A stretch of DNA of 39,425 bases from Actinomadura mexicana (GCF_900188105.1 NZ_FZNP01000033.1:1-39425); one strand, 5' to 3'. Positions 24,011 to 31,642 are shown, counted from the first letter of the stretch. Program-made: numbers and translations. Notes: a model not told the origin generated them from the letters alone.

Positions 24011-24894
24011 GCGGCCCTCCCACGGGGTGTGCGGGCGCCGGCGTGCATCCCGCTGGCAATGGTCGCCTCGCACTCGTGCGCGGTCAGTCCGACCGTGAGG
24101 CCCGCGGCGGTCAGGCAGTCGACCACAAGCGTGGACGGCAGCATCCCGCCGGCGGCGAGCTGGCCGAGAGCGAAAGCGGCGGCGTTGAGTGTGTGGTTGC
24201 GGGCGCCGGGGCGGGAGTCGAGGACGTGTTGCACCTCGGCGCGCAGGGCGGCGCCGACGTATCCGGCGGCGTACTGCTGGTCGAGGTCGGGCATCTTCGG
24301 CACCGGCGCGGCCGTGCGGTCGGGCACGGTGAGCACGTCGACCAGCCATCCGGGCAGCGGCGCCGGCACCGTGTCGTACACCGTCACGTAGGCACCGCCG
24401 GTGGCGAGGGTGCTGCCCGCAGCCACCACGTAGCCACCGTGCGCGCGGGTGTCGACCAGCCATCCCAACCGGCCGGCGGTGTTGCGCAGCCGGACGCCGG
24501 GCGGGGCTGTGAAGTACAGATGCATCCCGCCGGACGCCGTACGCACGGTGTGCGTCTCCCACGGGAAGGGCTGGCCGTGGCGCTCGCAGAGCGCGGCGAG
24601 CACATCGGCGCCGTCGTTGATCCCTGGCATGTCCCACTCGGGCGGCGGGGTTTCGCCGGGCTTGGGCTGGTCGAGGTCGACCACGACCAGATTCGACGGG
24701 CCGCACGCAATCCCAATGTTGTAGGGGGCGTGGTGCCAGCACTGCCAGATGCGTGCACGGTCGGTCGAGGTGGCGCGACCTTCCCAGTCGTTGCGGAGCG
24801 CGGGCCGCTTGTCGCCAGGCCGCAGCGGGAACACGTGCCAGCCGCGACCGGCGTGGGCGAGCGCGGTCACCATGAGTCCGGGGCCGTCGGTCAT
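24007..24894 (-). CDS. Bifunctional DNA primase/polymerase (Prim-Pol, RepPP type)
   Basis: The protein has 295 residues and starts with an ATGA overlap to the methyltransferase stop. It is an archaeo-eukaryotic primase-polymerase: GWHVFPLRPGDKRP near the N-terminus, catalytic acids in VVVDLDQ (D73, D75), the nucleotide-binding His in SGGMHLYF (H125) and RAHGGYVVAAGS. The C-terminal part is helical. It primes and copies DNA of the excised element. AICEs replicate with RepSA, RepAM or this RepPP class, so the element belongs to the last group. Confidence 0.9.
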   Translation of the reverse strand: MTDGPGLMVTALAHAGRGWHVFPLRPGDKRPALRNDWEGRATSTDRARIWQCWHHAPYNIGIACGPSNLVVVDLDQPKPGETPPPEWDMPGINDGADVLAALCERHGQPFPWETHTVRTASGGMHLYFTAPPGVRLRNTAGRLGWLVDTRAHGGYVVAAGSTLATGGAYVTVYDTVPAPLPGWLVDVLTVPDRTAAPVPKMPDLDQQYAAGYVGAALRAEVQHVLDSRPGARNHTLNAAAFALGQLAAGGMLPSTLVVDCLTAAGLTVGLTAHECEATIASGMHAGARTPRGRAA

Positions 24895-25997
24895 GCTGCC
24901 TTCCCCTCGTTGAGCGTGCGGTCGGCGGCCAGGCGGGCAAACAAGTTAGCCAGGGCGGCGGCGCCCTGGCGGGGGACGACGCCGTTGCCGAGCAGGGTGA
25001 GTTGCTGGTTGCGGGACAGTCCGGGGACGTCGGTGACCCATCCGTCCGGTAGGCCCATGAGCCATTCGACGAAGCGGGGGCTCAGGCGGTCGGCTCCGTG
25101 GCGTCCGGTTGGTTCAGTGGGATGAGGAGCTGTTCGGCCGGTGAGGTGCTCCCACCGGTTGATGGCGGGCGCGTAGCGTCCCCAGCCAGCAGGGCTGGCA
25201 GGGAGGGGCCGCCAGTCCGTGAGGGAAGGTCGGTGCCCTTGCCGTCGCGGGCGGCCGGGGTCGGCAGCAGTGCCGTCACGGCCGAGGGGAGCATCAGGTC
25301 GCCCTTGCTGCCCCGCTGGTTCGGGCCGCCCTTGGTTCCGTCCGTCGCGCGAGGCGTCGGCAGCAGCGTCACGGCGGTGCGCAGGTCCGGGCCGCCCTGG
25401 CCGCGGGTGCCGGGGCCGTTGGTGTCCGAGGTGCGCGGGGTCGGCAACAACGCCGGCGGGGTCGGCGGCGAGTAGGATCCAGCGGTTGCGAGCATGGGGT
25501 GCGCCGACGTCGGATGCGCGTAGACACGTCCATTCCGCAGCGAACCCGAGGGCGGCAAGGTCGGCGAGCACGACGTCGAGTCCGGGACGCCGGGCAACGA
25601 TGGCTGAGACGTTCTCCAGGACGAGGTAGCGGGGTCGTAGGACGCCCACGGCGTCGGCGATGACGTGCCAGAGTCCACTACGGGTCCCTTCACGGATACC
25701 GGCACCACGGCCGGCGTACGACAGGTCTTGGCAGGGGAACCCGGCGCATAGCACATCCGGGCGCGGCACCTGGCCGAAGTCGACGGCCGTCAGGTCGCCG
25801 AGGTTGGGCACCCCGGGGAACCGGTGCGTCAGCACAGCGGCGGCGCTGGGCGCGGGGTCGGCGACCCACACCGGGCCCACGTCGAGCACCTCGGCGACGG
25901 CCAACTCCAACCCGCCATAGCCCGAACACAGCGACCCAAGGGTCAACCGGGTGCCGCATTCGGCCGGGGCCGGGACACTGCGGGCAGGGTGCGTCAT
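24891..25997 (-). CDS. C5-cytosine DNA methyltransferase with frame-disturbed middle
   Basis: The protein has 368 residues. ATG 25997 has a very strong RBS (AGAAGGAGG). Motif I is LGSLCSGYGGLELAV, motif IV is CAGFPCQDLSYAG (catalytic C89), motif VI is LVLENVSAI and motif VIII is ARNRWILLA. Near the end come RLSPRFVEWLMGLPDGW and LLGNGVVPRQ (motif X). Between about 25215 and 25470 GC3 falls in this frame, while the frame read in 25082-25756 has near-perfect GC3 and encodes repeated LLPTP units typical of such proteins' variable region. The present frame is open but reads about 80 codons out of phase. I infer two compensating indels, or possibly sequence error. The target-recognition function is doubtful. 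Confidence 0.8.
   Translation of the reverse strand: MTHPARSVPAPAECGTRLTLGSLCSGYGGLELAVAEVLDVGPVWVADPAPSAAAVLTHRFPGVPNLGDLTAVDFGQVPRPDVLCAGFPCQDLSYAGRGAGIREGTRSGLWHVIADAVGVLRPRYLVLENVSAIVARRPGLDVVLADLAALGFAAEWTCLRASDVGAPHARNRWILLAADPAGVVADPAHLGHQRPRHPRPGRPGPAHRRDAAADASRDGRNQGRPEPAGQQGRPDAPLGRDGTAADPGRPRRQGHRPSLTDWRPLPASPAGWGRYAPAINRWEHLTGRTAPHPTEPTGRHGADRLSPRFVEWLMGLPDGWVTDVPGLSRNQQLTLLGNGVVPRQGAAALANLFARLAADRTLNEGKAA
25245..25465 (-). repeat. Degenerate repeats encoding LLPTP in the alternative frame
   Basis: CTGCTGCCGACSCC-like segments recur at about 25440, 25357 and 25260 (plus-strand GTCGGCARCAR), 83-97 bases apart. In the alternative frame each begins an LLPTP(R/A)-x-(S/T/A)-D unit. 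Such repeats invite slippage and indels. Confidence 0.6.
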
Positions 25998-26021
25998 GAT
26001 GGGCGTACCTCCTTCTAGGGG

Positions 26022-26093
26022 CCTCGTTGAGGTCCGTGATCGGTCGGAGGGGCGGCCCTCGGCGGCGTGCTTGGTGGCTTGTGCGCCGGGGGC
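26022..26093 (-). promoter_or_regulatory. Repeated leader element, copy 2 (before the methyltransferase)
   Basis: On the minus strand, a stem (GCCCCCGGCG pairing with CGCCGAGGGC, one mismatch) encloses CACAAGCCACCAAGCACGC. It is followed by TCCGACCGATCAC and AACGAGG. It sits between the zinc-ribbon gene and the methyltransferase start, with a separate strong RBS after it. Confidence 0.7.
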
Positions 26094-26124
26094 CGCTTTT
26101 GCGCCCTCCTGATGAGCAGGCTGA

Positions 26125-26394
26125 CTATCGGCGGTTGCGGTCGATGTTCTTGAGGTGGGTCCAGATGCGGCGGCCGGCGCGCAGTTGCGCGCCCTTGCCA
26201 CCGCAGCGGCTGCAGTAGCGCCAGGCGCGGCCGGTCGGGGAACGGAACCGCCCGGCGCCGTCGCATTTGCGGCACGCCCGATACGGCCAGATCACGCAGT
26301 GGAGCAGGTAGCCGACGGCGGCGAGGATGGCGAACAGCAGCCACATGCCGGACGGGTTGGCGGTGTGGGTAGCGGCGGCGGTCAGCAGGGGCAC
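26125..26394 (-). CDS. Small membrane protein with DnaJ-like zinc ribbon
   Basis: The protein has 89 residues and starts at GTG 26394, with TAGGAGGG five bases upstream. One membrane helix (MWLLFAILAAVGYLLHCVIW) is followed by two CxxC pairs, CRKCDGAG and CSRCGGKG, which form a zinc ribbon like the DnaJ Cys-rich repeats. The tail is strongly basic. Similar short proteins occur in AICE and plasmid transfer regions without assigned function. It lies between traB and the methyltransferase. A role in DNA or protein contact at the membrane is only a guess. Confidence 0.7.
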   Translation of the reverse strand: MPLLTAAATHTANPSGMWLLFAILAAVGYLLHCVIWPYRACRKCDGAGRFRSPTGRAWRYCSRCGGKGAQLRAGRRIWTHLKNIDRNRR

Positions 26395-26436
26395 GACAGC
26401 CCTCCTAGGGCACTGTGCTGAGGTTCGGGGCGTGCG

Positions 26437-26527
26437 GGGTCTACGCGCTACGACGCTGGTCATGATCGGTTTGTGGGTCTACAAGGGGGGTCTACGGGTA
26501 GCGGGGTGACCGGCTACCCGTAGACCG
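26437..26527. other. Cluster of GGGTCTAC repeats and a 14-bp dyad (possible transfer locus)
   Basis: GGGTCTAC occurs directly at 26437-26444, 26475-26482 and 26488-26495, and GTAGACC in inverse at 26520-26526. The last two form a perfect 14-bp stem (GGTCTACGGGTAGC at 26489-26502 with 26513-26526). It lies 24 bases after the traB stop. It could be traB's terminator, a regulator site, or a cis-acting transfer locus with TraB-recognition repeats, which in pSVH1-like plasmids are short direct octamers near traB. Confidence 0.5.
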
Positions 26528-26550
26528 GGTTCGGCGGTGCCGGCGGGCGG

Positions 26551-28842
26551 TCAGCGGCTGGGGTTGGCGGCGTTGTCGAGGGCGTCGAGGATGTGTGCGC
26601 GGACGATGCCGCGGCTGTTCTCACGCTCGCCGTTTGGTGCCGTCCGATTCACCTGCACAGTGCGGATGCCGTGCGGCTTGAGCGCGGCGGCCAGCGTGGT
26701 GGCCTTGGCGCTCTTGTGCTCGGCGTCGGTGGCGTCGACCGGGCGCGCGGCCCACGGCCCGTACATCGCGGGACGCAGCTCGGCGAGGCGATCCACGATG
26801 ACGTGGGACCAGATCTTGTCCTCGGCGTCGGTGGTGACACTGGCGATGTCGGTCAGCAGAGTGGCGCCGTCGTCGGTGGTGTCGGCGGTGTCGAGGTCGA
26901 CGCCGGCGGCGTAGCCGGTCAGGTAGCCGGTCGCGGCGCGCATCGCGCGGGCGCGCAGCGCGATGGTCTCGGCGGCGGGCGCGTCGATGTACATCGACCG
27001 GACGATGCGGGCGGCGTCGCCCTCGCCGCGTAGGTAGCAGATGCCCTTGTCATTGAGGCTGAACATGGTGGCCTTCAGCCCCGTCTTGTGCGCCGAGGTG
27101 CCCAGGATCAGGTCGTTGGCGGTGTGGTCCATGACCTTCAGGCAGATCCGCATGCCAGCGACGCCGGAAATGGGGGTGGGGATGGCGGCCTTGTCGGGCC
27201 GCTGGGTGGCCAGGATCAGCACGATGCCGGTCGCCGGGCCGCGCTTGGCCAGGTCGGTGCAGATCTCCTCAAACTCGGCGCCGTGCTTCTTGTGCTCGAA
27301 CCACACTTGGCACTCGTCCACCGCGATGACGATCGGGTGCAGCCCAAGTGACTTGTCCGACGCCAGTTCGGTGGTGACCTTGTTCTCCGGGCAGCGGTCC
27401 TTGGGCAGCTCCCGAATGACCTTGGTGCGGCGCCGCATCTCCTTGCGCAACCCGCGCATGTCGGTCAGCGCATAGGTGATGTCTTCGTCGTCGTCGCCGG
27501 CGCGGTAGGCGTGCGCGACCGGTTCCAGGGCCGACAGGTCACCGGTGCCCTTCAGGTCGTACAGGTGCAGTTCGGCGCGTACGTCAAGGGCAGCAATCAG
27601 GGCCAGCAGACGCAGGATGAACGTCTTGCCCATGCGCGGGATCGCACCGATGATCACCGAGACGAACATCAGGGTGACGTCCATGAACCGGCCGCGCTGG
27701 TCGGTGCCGAACGGGGCGGGGGCGAACAGGTCGACCTTGCCGGCTTTGGCCAGCGGCCACGCGGGTTGCTTGGCCTTGGCCATGGGTCGGTCACCGACCC
27801 ACAGCACGAGGCGGCCGGCGTGCTCTTCCTCCTCGCCGGCTTCCGGCCACACGCACCCGATCGGGCGCCGCAGCCCAGACGCCAGTTCCTTGCGCTTCTC
27901 CATGATGGCGTCGGCGGTGACGCCGTGCGGAAGGTCGATGTCGGAGCGCCAGCCGGGGCCGTCGCGGGTGATCGGGGAAGGGAAGGCGATGCCCTCGCCG
28001 CCCTTGCCGATCGCGCGGTTGATCTCGGCGATGCCCAGCGACGCCAGCGCCCGCACGACCACCTCGCTCGTGAGCTTGGGGGCCTTGTTCGCGGTCACCG
28101 CGGTGTCGAGGATGCGCTTGTCCTTGGGGGTACCGATCCACCCCAGCACCGCCACCAGCGCGGCCAGCACCACGGTTTGCGTCAGCCCACCGGCGGCCGA
28201 TACCGCGGCGGCGGCCAACCCCGTACCGGCCAGACCAGCGCCGGTGACGAACAACCGGGACCGGACGCGGTCGTTACGCTCGCTCATCAGCTTCAGGAAC
28301 ATCTCGTCCTTGTTGCGGTCGATGGCGTGCGTGCGCAGCGGGCGCGACTCGATGTCGTAGGTCCACCGCCACGTGCCCGCGGCCACCCGGTACAGCCCAC
28401 GCGGCGACCGCAGCGCCAGCCGCAGCGAGTACAGCGGGATCCGGGCGGCGTGGTAGCTGGTGATGTGACCGGCGTACCCGACCGCCCACCGGATCGTCGC
28501 TTCAGCCTCGCCGCGGTCGCGCAGCCACGGCGCGATGATCGGGCGACGCTTGGCGCTCTCGCCGGCCAGCCGGCGGGCGCGCGCGTCCGGGCGGTAGGTG
28601 TCCGGGCTGTCGACAAGCACGCGGCCCTCGATCGCCTCGCCGTCGTCCCCGTCCCCGTCGCCGGGGTCGGGGTCGGGGTCGCCGAACGGCATGGGGCGCG
28701 GCGGGTCGGTCGGCGGGACACCGGCGCCGATGCCGCTGGGCGCGGTGGGCGGGGTGTCGAGGGCGGGCGCCGGGTCGGCGGTGTGGTCGGCGTGCTGGAC
28801 GGGCAGGCGGACGACCTCGCCCATGGCCTTGGTGAAGCTCAT
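26551..28842 (-). CDS. traB: FtsK/SpoIIIE-type conjugative DNA translocase (TraB)
   Basis: The protein has 763 residues. An acidic, Pro-rich N-terminal part (to about 80) precedes two membrane helices (about 198-236). The motor domain has Walker A GAIPRMGKT (399-407), Walker B PIVIAVDECQ (near 505) and the ILATQRPDKAAIPTPI segment. The C-terminal 130 residues look like a winged-helix DNA-recognition part. Such proteins form a hexameric pore that moves double-stranded DNA to the recipient, the hallmark of AICE and Streptomyces plasmid transfer. Its start overlaps the stop of the SpdB-like gene by four bases. Confidence 0.93.
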   Translation of the reverse strand: MSFTKAMGEVVRLPVQHADHTADPAPALDTPPTAPSGIGAGVPPTDPPRPMPFGDPDPDPGDGDGDDGEAIEGRVLVDSPDTYRPDARARRLAGESAKRRPIIAPWLRDRGEAEATIRWAVGYAGHITSYHAARIPLYSLRLALRSPRGLYRVAAGTWRWTYDIESRPLRTHAIDRNKDEMFLKLMSERNDRVRSRLFVTGAGLAGTGLAAAAVSAAGGLTQTVVLAALVAVLGWIGTPKDKRILDTAVTANKAPKLTSEVVVRALASLGIAEINRAIGKGGEGIAFPSPITRDGPGWRSDIDLPHGVTADAIMEKRKELASGLRRPIGCVWPEAGEEEEHAGRLVLWVGDRPMAKAKQPAWPLAKAGKVDLFAPAPFGTDQRGRFMDVTLMFVSVIIGAIPRMGKTFILRLLALIAALDVRAELHLYDLKGTGDLSALEPVAHAYRAGDDDEDITYALTDMRGLRKEMRRRTKVIRELPKDRCPENKVTTELASDKSLGLHPIVIAVDECQVWFEHKKHGAEFEEICTDLAKRGPATGIVLILATQRPDKAAIPTPISGVAGMRICLKVMDHTANDLILGTSAHKTGLKATMFSLNDKGICYLRGEGDAARIVRSMYIDAPAAETIALRARAMRAATGYLTGYAAGVDLDTADTTDDGATLLTDIASVTTDAEDKIWSHVIVDRLAELRPAMYGPWAARPVDATDAEHKSAKATTLAAALKPHGIRTVQVNRTAPNGERENSRGIVRAHILDALDNAANPSR

Positions 28843-30107
28843 GATGCGTTCTCTCCCTCGGCGGACGGCGCCGCGGCGGGCGGACTGTCGGTGGGGGCTT
28901 CGGTCTTGAGGCGGGCCAGCAGGGCGCCGACGCGGGCGTTGCCGGCGGTCTGTCCAGCGGCGCGCAGTCGAGCGGCCAGGGTGTTGCGGGTCAGGGGTTC
29001 GTCAGCGGCGTCGAGGTCGGCGGCGATGCGCCAGCCCAGCGGCATGAGGTCGTCCACGTCCGGCGGCGGGGTCTTGGCGGCCTTACGGGCGCGGGACCGT
29101 CCACCCTTTCCGGTGGTGGACCGGGCCGCGCCGGTCCGCTTGCGCTGCGTGGACGGCGCGTTGGACGGTCCGGCGGTCGGTGGGGTGCGCGGTCCGGACT
29201 CCAGCGCCGGACGGTCCACCTCGGCGACGCCCGGACGGTCCACCACCGGGCGAGCGGACGGGGCGGCGGTCACCTCGGCGGCCGGTCCACCCGTCTCGGG
29301 GGCGGGGGCGAGGTCGCCGAGTCGGTACAGGGCGCGGACGCGGCGGGGTGCGCGGCGGCGCCATGCCCACCGGCCGTAGGTGTCCTGTAGGTCGGTCAGG
29401 GCGAGCACGCGGGCGCGCTCACGGCTCAGGGCGTCGGGGTAGGAGCGGATCTCCCACAGCACCATCCGGCGCCACAGCTTCATGGTGGGCCAGGGGGCCA
29501 GAATCCACCGCGAGGCGCGGATCCCGTCCATGCGGGTTCCGGCGGCGATGCCGGCGCGGATCCGGATCACGTGCGCAGCGATCTCCACCGCGCACACCCA
29601 CAGCGCCGGCAACACCGCGTGCGCGATGCGGCCGAACACCGTCGACTCCTCGGCCACGTTCAGATAGACCGTCGCGGCGGTCAGCGCCCACGGGATGAAC
29701 CGCAGCCACCGAACCCGCATGTCCAGCCGAGCAAGCACGATGTCGAGCGCGGCGAAGATCCCAATGCCCAGGTCGATGCCGAGCGGCACCGACCACGCCA
29801 ACCCGCCGAACGAGGGGCGGGCGGCGTCGGCGACCGCGGCGAAGCTGTTGACGAACCCCAGCAGCCCCAGCACGCCCACCAGCGCGGCAACCACGCTCAC
29901 CGCGGTGAACTCGTTGCTGGAGAGCGCACGGCCCTGCGACGCGCCGCCCTCGGCGCCCTCGGCAGGGTCGGGCGCGGTCGTCGGCGTGGTGGGCGGGGTG
30001 TCGTTGGGGTTCGTGATCGGTCGGAGCACGGCGGTCGACTCGGCGGCGTGCGGGTTGGTGGCCTGTGCACCGAGGGTCGCCGGGATGTGGAGCGGCGGAG
30101 CGGTCAT
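28839..30107 (-). CDS. DUF2637 membrane protein (SpdB-like)
   Basis: The protein has 422 residues. ATG 30107 overlaps the upstream stop (ATGA) behind GGGAGG. Residues 60-185 hold four membrane helices with the DUF2637 pattern (LGFVNSFAAVADAAR, PLGIDLGIGIFAALD, FIPWALTAATVYLNV). A Pro/Ala/Arg-rich stretch follows, then a helical DNA-binding-like C-terminus (PLTRNTLAARLRAAGQ). SpdB-type proteins support spread of the element through mycelium, working with TraB. The first 40 codons lie over a copy of the repeated leader, so part of the N-terminus is leader-derived and does not look like conserved protein. Confidence 0.85.
   Translation of the reverse strand: MTAPPLHIPATLGAQATNPHAAESTAVLRPITNPNDTPPTTPTTAPDPAEGAEGGASQGRALSSNEFTAVSVVAALVGVLGLLGFVNSFAAVADAARPSFGGLAWSVPLGIDLGIGIFAALDIVLARLDMRVRWLRFIPWALTAATVYLNVAEESTVFGRIAHAVLPALWVCAVEIAAHVIRIRAGIAAGTRMDGIRASRWILAPWPTMKLWRRMVLWEIRSYPDALSRERARVLALTDLQDTYGRWAWRRRAPRRVRALYRLGDLAPAPETGGPAAEVTAAPSARPVVDRPGVAEVDRPALESGPRTPPTAGPSNAPSTQRKRTGAARSTTGKGGRSRARKAAKTPPPDVDDLMPLGWRIAADLDAADEPLTRNTLAARLRAAGQTAGNARVGALLARLKTEAPTDSPPAAAPSAEGENAS
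30000..30077 (-). promoter_or_regulatory. Repeated leader element, copy 4 (in the 5' end of the SpdB-like gene)
   Basis: On the minus strand, the stem CTCGGTG/CGCCGAG (one G-U pair) encloses CACAGGCCACCAACCCGCA-like loop sequence. TCCGACCGATCAC and AACGACACC follow. Unlike the other copies it lies inside the open frame, after ATGACCGCT, which also opens the copy before whiB. Confidence 0.6.
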
Positions 30108-30526
30108 GCTGCGTGCCTCCCTTCCAGGGCGGTACGGGTCGAGGTCACGCCGTCCGCACAGTCCAGGCAGGTGCCGAGGTGGCGGGGCAGGACGTAACCG
30201 GCATCGCGTCCGCAGTCGGGGCACTGCCGTCGGGCGGCCAGTGCCTTGCCGAGGGCGGCGCGCTGTCGTTCGGACGGGACACGCTTGGGCAGCGCCAGGC
30301 GCACGTCGTACAGGTAGGCGGCGCGCACCCCACCGGGCGCGTTGTAGCGGCGCGAGTTCCACAGCACTTGTCCGACGACCGGCTGACCGCCCGGACGCAG
30401 CCCACGCGCGGCGAGCTGGCGGAAGGTCAGCAGGTGCGGCGGCGCCATGCGCCACGGCCACGTGGGGATTCCGAACCGGGCGCCGGTCGGGTCGAAGAAC
30501 CGCGCGGAGCTACGGCGGCGAGTCAT
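30104..30526 (-). CDS. Conserved AICE protein with CxxC zinc-finger
   Basis: The protein has 140 residues and starts MTRRRSSARFF in an ATGA overlap with the previous gene. It carries a Trp/Arg-rich centre (VLWNSRRYNAPGGVRAAYLY) and a C-terminal CPDCGRDAGYVLPRH-x5-CLDC zinc-binding pair. Similar proteins are found in the transfer regions of Streptomyces AICEs, but I know of no assigned function. Its tight coupling within the run from the RapZ-like gene to traB suggests a role in transfer or spread. Confidence 0.7.
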   Translation of the reverse strand: MTRRRSSARFFDPTGARFGIPTWPWRMAPPHLLTFRQLAARGLRPGGQPVVGQVLWNSRRYNAPGGVRAAYLYDVRLALPKRVPSERQRAALGKALAARRQCPDCGRDAGYVLPRHLGTCLDCADGVTSTRTALEGRHAA

Positions 30527-30786
30527 GACGCCACACCCCCCGCACGGCTCGTGGCGTAGGCGGGTCGCTGCACGGTGACCAGATACCAACCGCCCTCACT
30601 CAGCGACCGATAGGCCAGCCGTCCGCTGGCCACCGTCACCCCAAGCACCACCACTGTGGTGAGGACGAAGGTCGGCACGGGGTGCGCGACCAGCAGCACC
30701 GCGCCGGCGCCGGCGAGGCGGACCGGGGACAGGCACAGCCACCCCGCCATGGCGAGCACGGCCAGCGCGAAAATCACGGCGGTCAT
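30523..30786 (-). CDS. Small two-helix membrane protein (possible Spd-type)
   Basis: The protein has 87 residues. Two membrane helices, MTAVIFALAVLAMAGWLCL and a second at about residues 36-54 (VPTFVLTTVVVLGVTVA), are followed by a polar tail. It has four-base overlaps with both neighbours. Small membrane proteins of this kind in AICE operons are called spread (Spd) proteins by position. The assignment rests on position and topology only. Confidence 0.7.
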   Translation of the reverse strand: MTAVIFALAVLAMAGWLCLSPVRLAGAGAVLLVAHPVPTFVLTTVVVLGVTVASGRLAYRSLSEGGWYLVTVQRPAYATSRAGGVAS

Positions 30787-31196
30787 CGCTGCACCACCGC
30801 CTTGGCGATGTCGCGGTGCGCGAGCGTCACCGGGACGTCTAGGTCGGCCAGCATCTCGGCGAGAACGCTGCCCAGGGTGGCGGCACGGTGGCGGCCGCCG
30901 GCGCAGCCGACCGCGACCATGACCTGACCGGCGGACGGGCCGGACAAGTAGGCCAGCACCGCGGCGGCGGTCGCCTCGATCAGCGGCCGGATACCGGCGG
31001 TGGCAAGCACCGCGGCACGGACCTCAGCGTCGCGGGCGGTCAGGTCACGCAGTCCGCGCACGGCGTGCGGGTCACGAAAGTGGTGGCGCAGGTCGAGGAC
31101 GATGTGCGCGTCGGCGGGCGGGGCGCCGTGCAGGTACCCGAACGTGGTGACCTGCACCGCGGTGCGTCCCGTCTCGGCGGGAGTGGTGGTCGTCAT
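30783..31196 (-). CDS. RapZ C-terminal-domain protein
   Basis: The protein has 137 residues. ATG 31196 lies two bases after the whiB stop. It contains only the C-terminal domain of RapZ (YvcJ): FGYLHGAPPADAHIVLDLRH, then the glycine-rich VAVGCAGGRHRAATL (GCAGGRHR at 97-104), then VTLAHRDI. The N-terminal P-loop kinase half is absent. In RapZ this domain binds GlcN6P and small RNA. Stand-alone versions are common in actinomycete mobile elements, where their role is unknown. It may be a nucleotide or RNA sensor within the transfer operon. Confidence 0.82.
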   Translation of the reverse strand: MTTTTPAETGRTAVQVTTFGYLHGAPPADAHIVLDLRHHFRDPHAVRGLRDLTARDAEVRAAVLATAGIRPLIEATAAAVLAYLSGPSAGQVMVAVGCAGGRHRAATLGSVLAEMLADLDVPVTLAHRDIAKAVVQR

Positions 31197-31198
31197 GG

Positions 31199-31531
31199 TC
31201 AGGCCACCTCGTTCAGGTCGAGGGCGGACAGGTCGGAGTCGGTGGCCTCGACCAGGTCGGCGAGGATGGCGAGTTCGGCCGCGGTGAAACCGGCCCAGAC
31301 TCCGGACTCGGGGCGGATCCGGATCGCCAGCTCGAAGCACGCGCTTCGCAGCGGGCAGGACTGGCACACCTCAGCGGCGACCAGCTCACGGGCCGCGCGC
31401 TCGTCGGGCGTCTCCTCGGCGTTCGGGCCGGCGTGCAACTCGGGGTCGAACCGGCACTGTGCGCCGGTGATGGGCATTCCGCGGAGGTCGAGACCGGCCA
31501 GCGCGGTGAGGGGGGACAGATGACGGGACAC
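31199..31531 (-). CDS. WhiB-like iron-sulfur regulator
   Basis: The protein has 110 residues from GTG 31531. An ATG at 31636 would add 35 residues encoded by the repeated leader, and the short form matches the xis arrangement, where GAGG precedes GTG. Four Cys (C26, C56, C59, C65; CQSCPLRSAC) ligate a 4Fe-4S cluster. GVWAG at 77-81 is the sigma-factor-contacting turn, and the acidic C-terminus lacks the basic DNA-binding block of chromosomal Wbl proteins. It probably tunes transcription of the element or of host genes in response to redox or NO. It is transcribed between the first small gene and the transfer genes. Confidence 0.88.
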   Translation of the reverse strand: MSRHLSPLTALAGLDLRGMPITGAQCRFDPELHAGPNAEETPDERAARELVAAEVCQSCPLRSACFELAIRIRPESGVWAGFTAAELAILADLVEATDSDLSALDLNEVA

Positions 31532-31536
31532 GGGCA

Positions 31537-31609
31537 CCTCGTTTGAGTGAGTGATCGGTCGGATGGCGCGGCCCTCGGCGGCGGGCTTGGTGGCTTGTGC
31601 GCCGAGGGC
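31537..31609 (-). promoter_or_regulatory. Repeated leader element, copy 3 (before whiB)
   Basis: The clearest copy. A perfect 10-bp stem (GCCCTCGGCG with CGCCGAGGGC) encloses CACAAGCCACCAAGCCCGC. TCCGACCGATCAC follows, then AAACGAGG five bases before the GTG of whiB. It begins shortly after the stop of the small gene at 31643-31789. Confidence 0.75.
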
Positions 31610-31642
31610 GAGCGCCTGCGAGCGGTAAGCGGTCATCGCTGG

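Noticed and set aside
25082..25756. Separate 224-codon gene on the minus strand within the methyltransferase
   Set aside because: Its middle has good GC3, but both ends do not, and it has no RBS. It is better explained as the ancestral frame of the methyltransferase's variable region than as an independent gene.
30001..31610. CRISPR-like interpretation of the repeated TCCGACCGATC segments
   Set aside because: Only four copies, kilobases apart, each at a gene start, with no spacer array and no cas genes.
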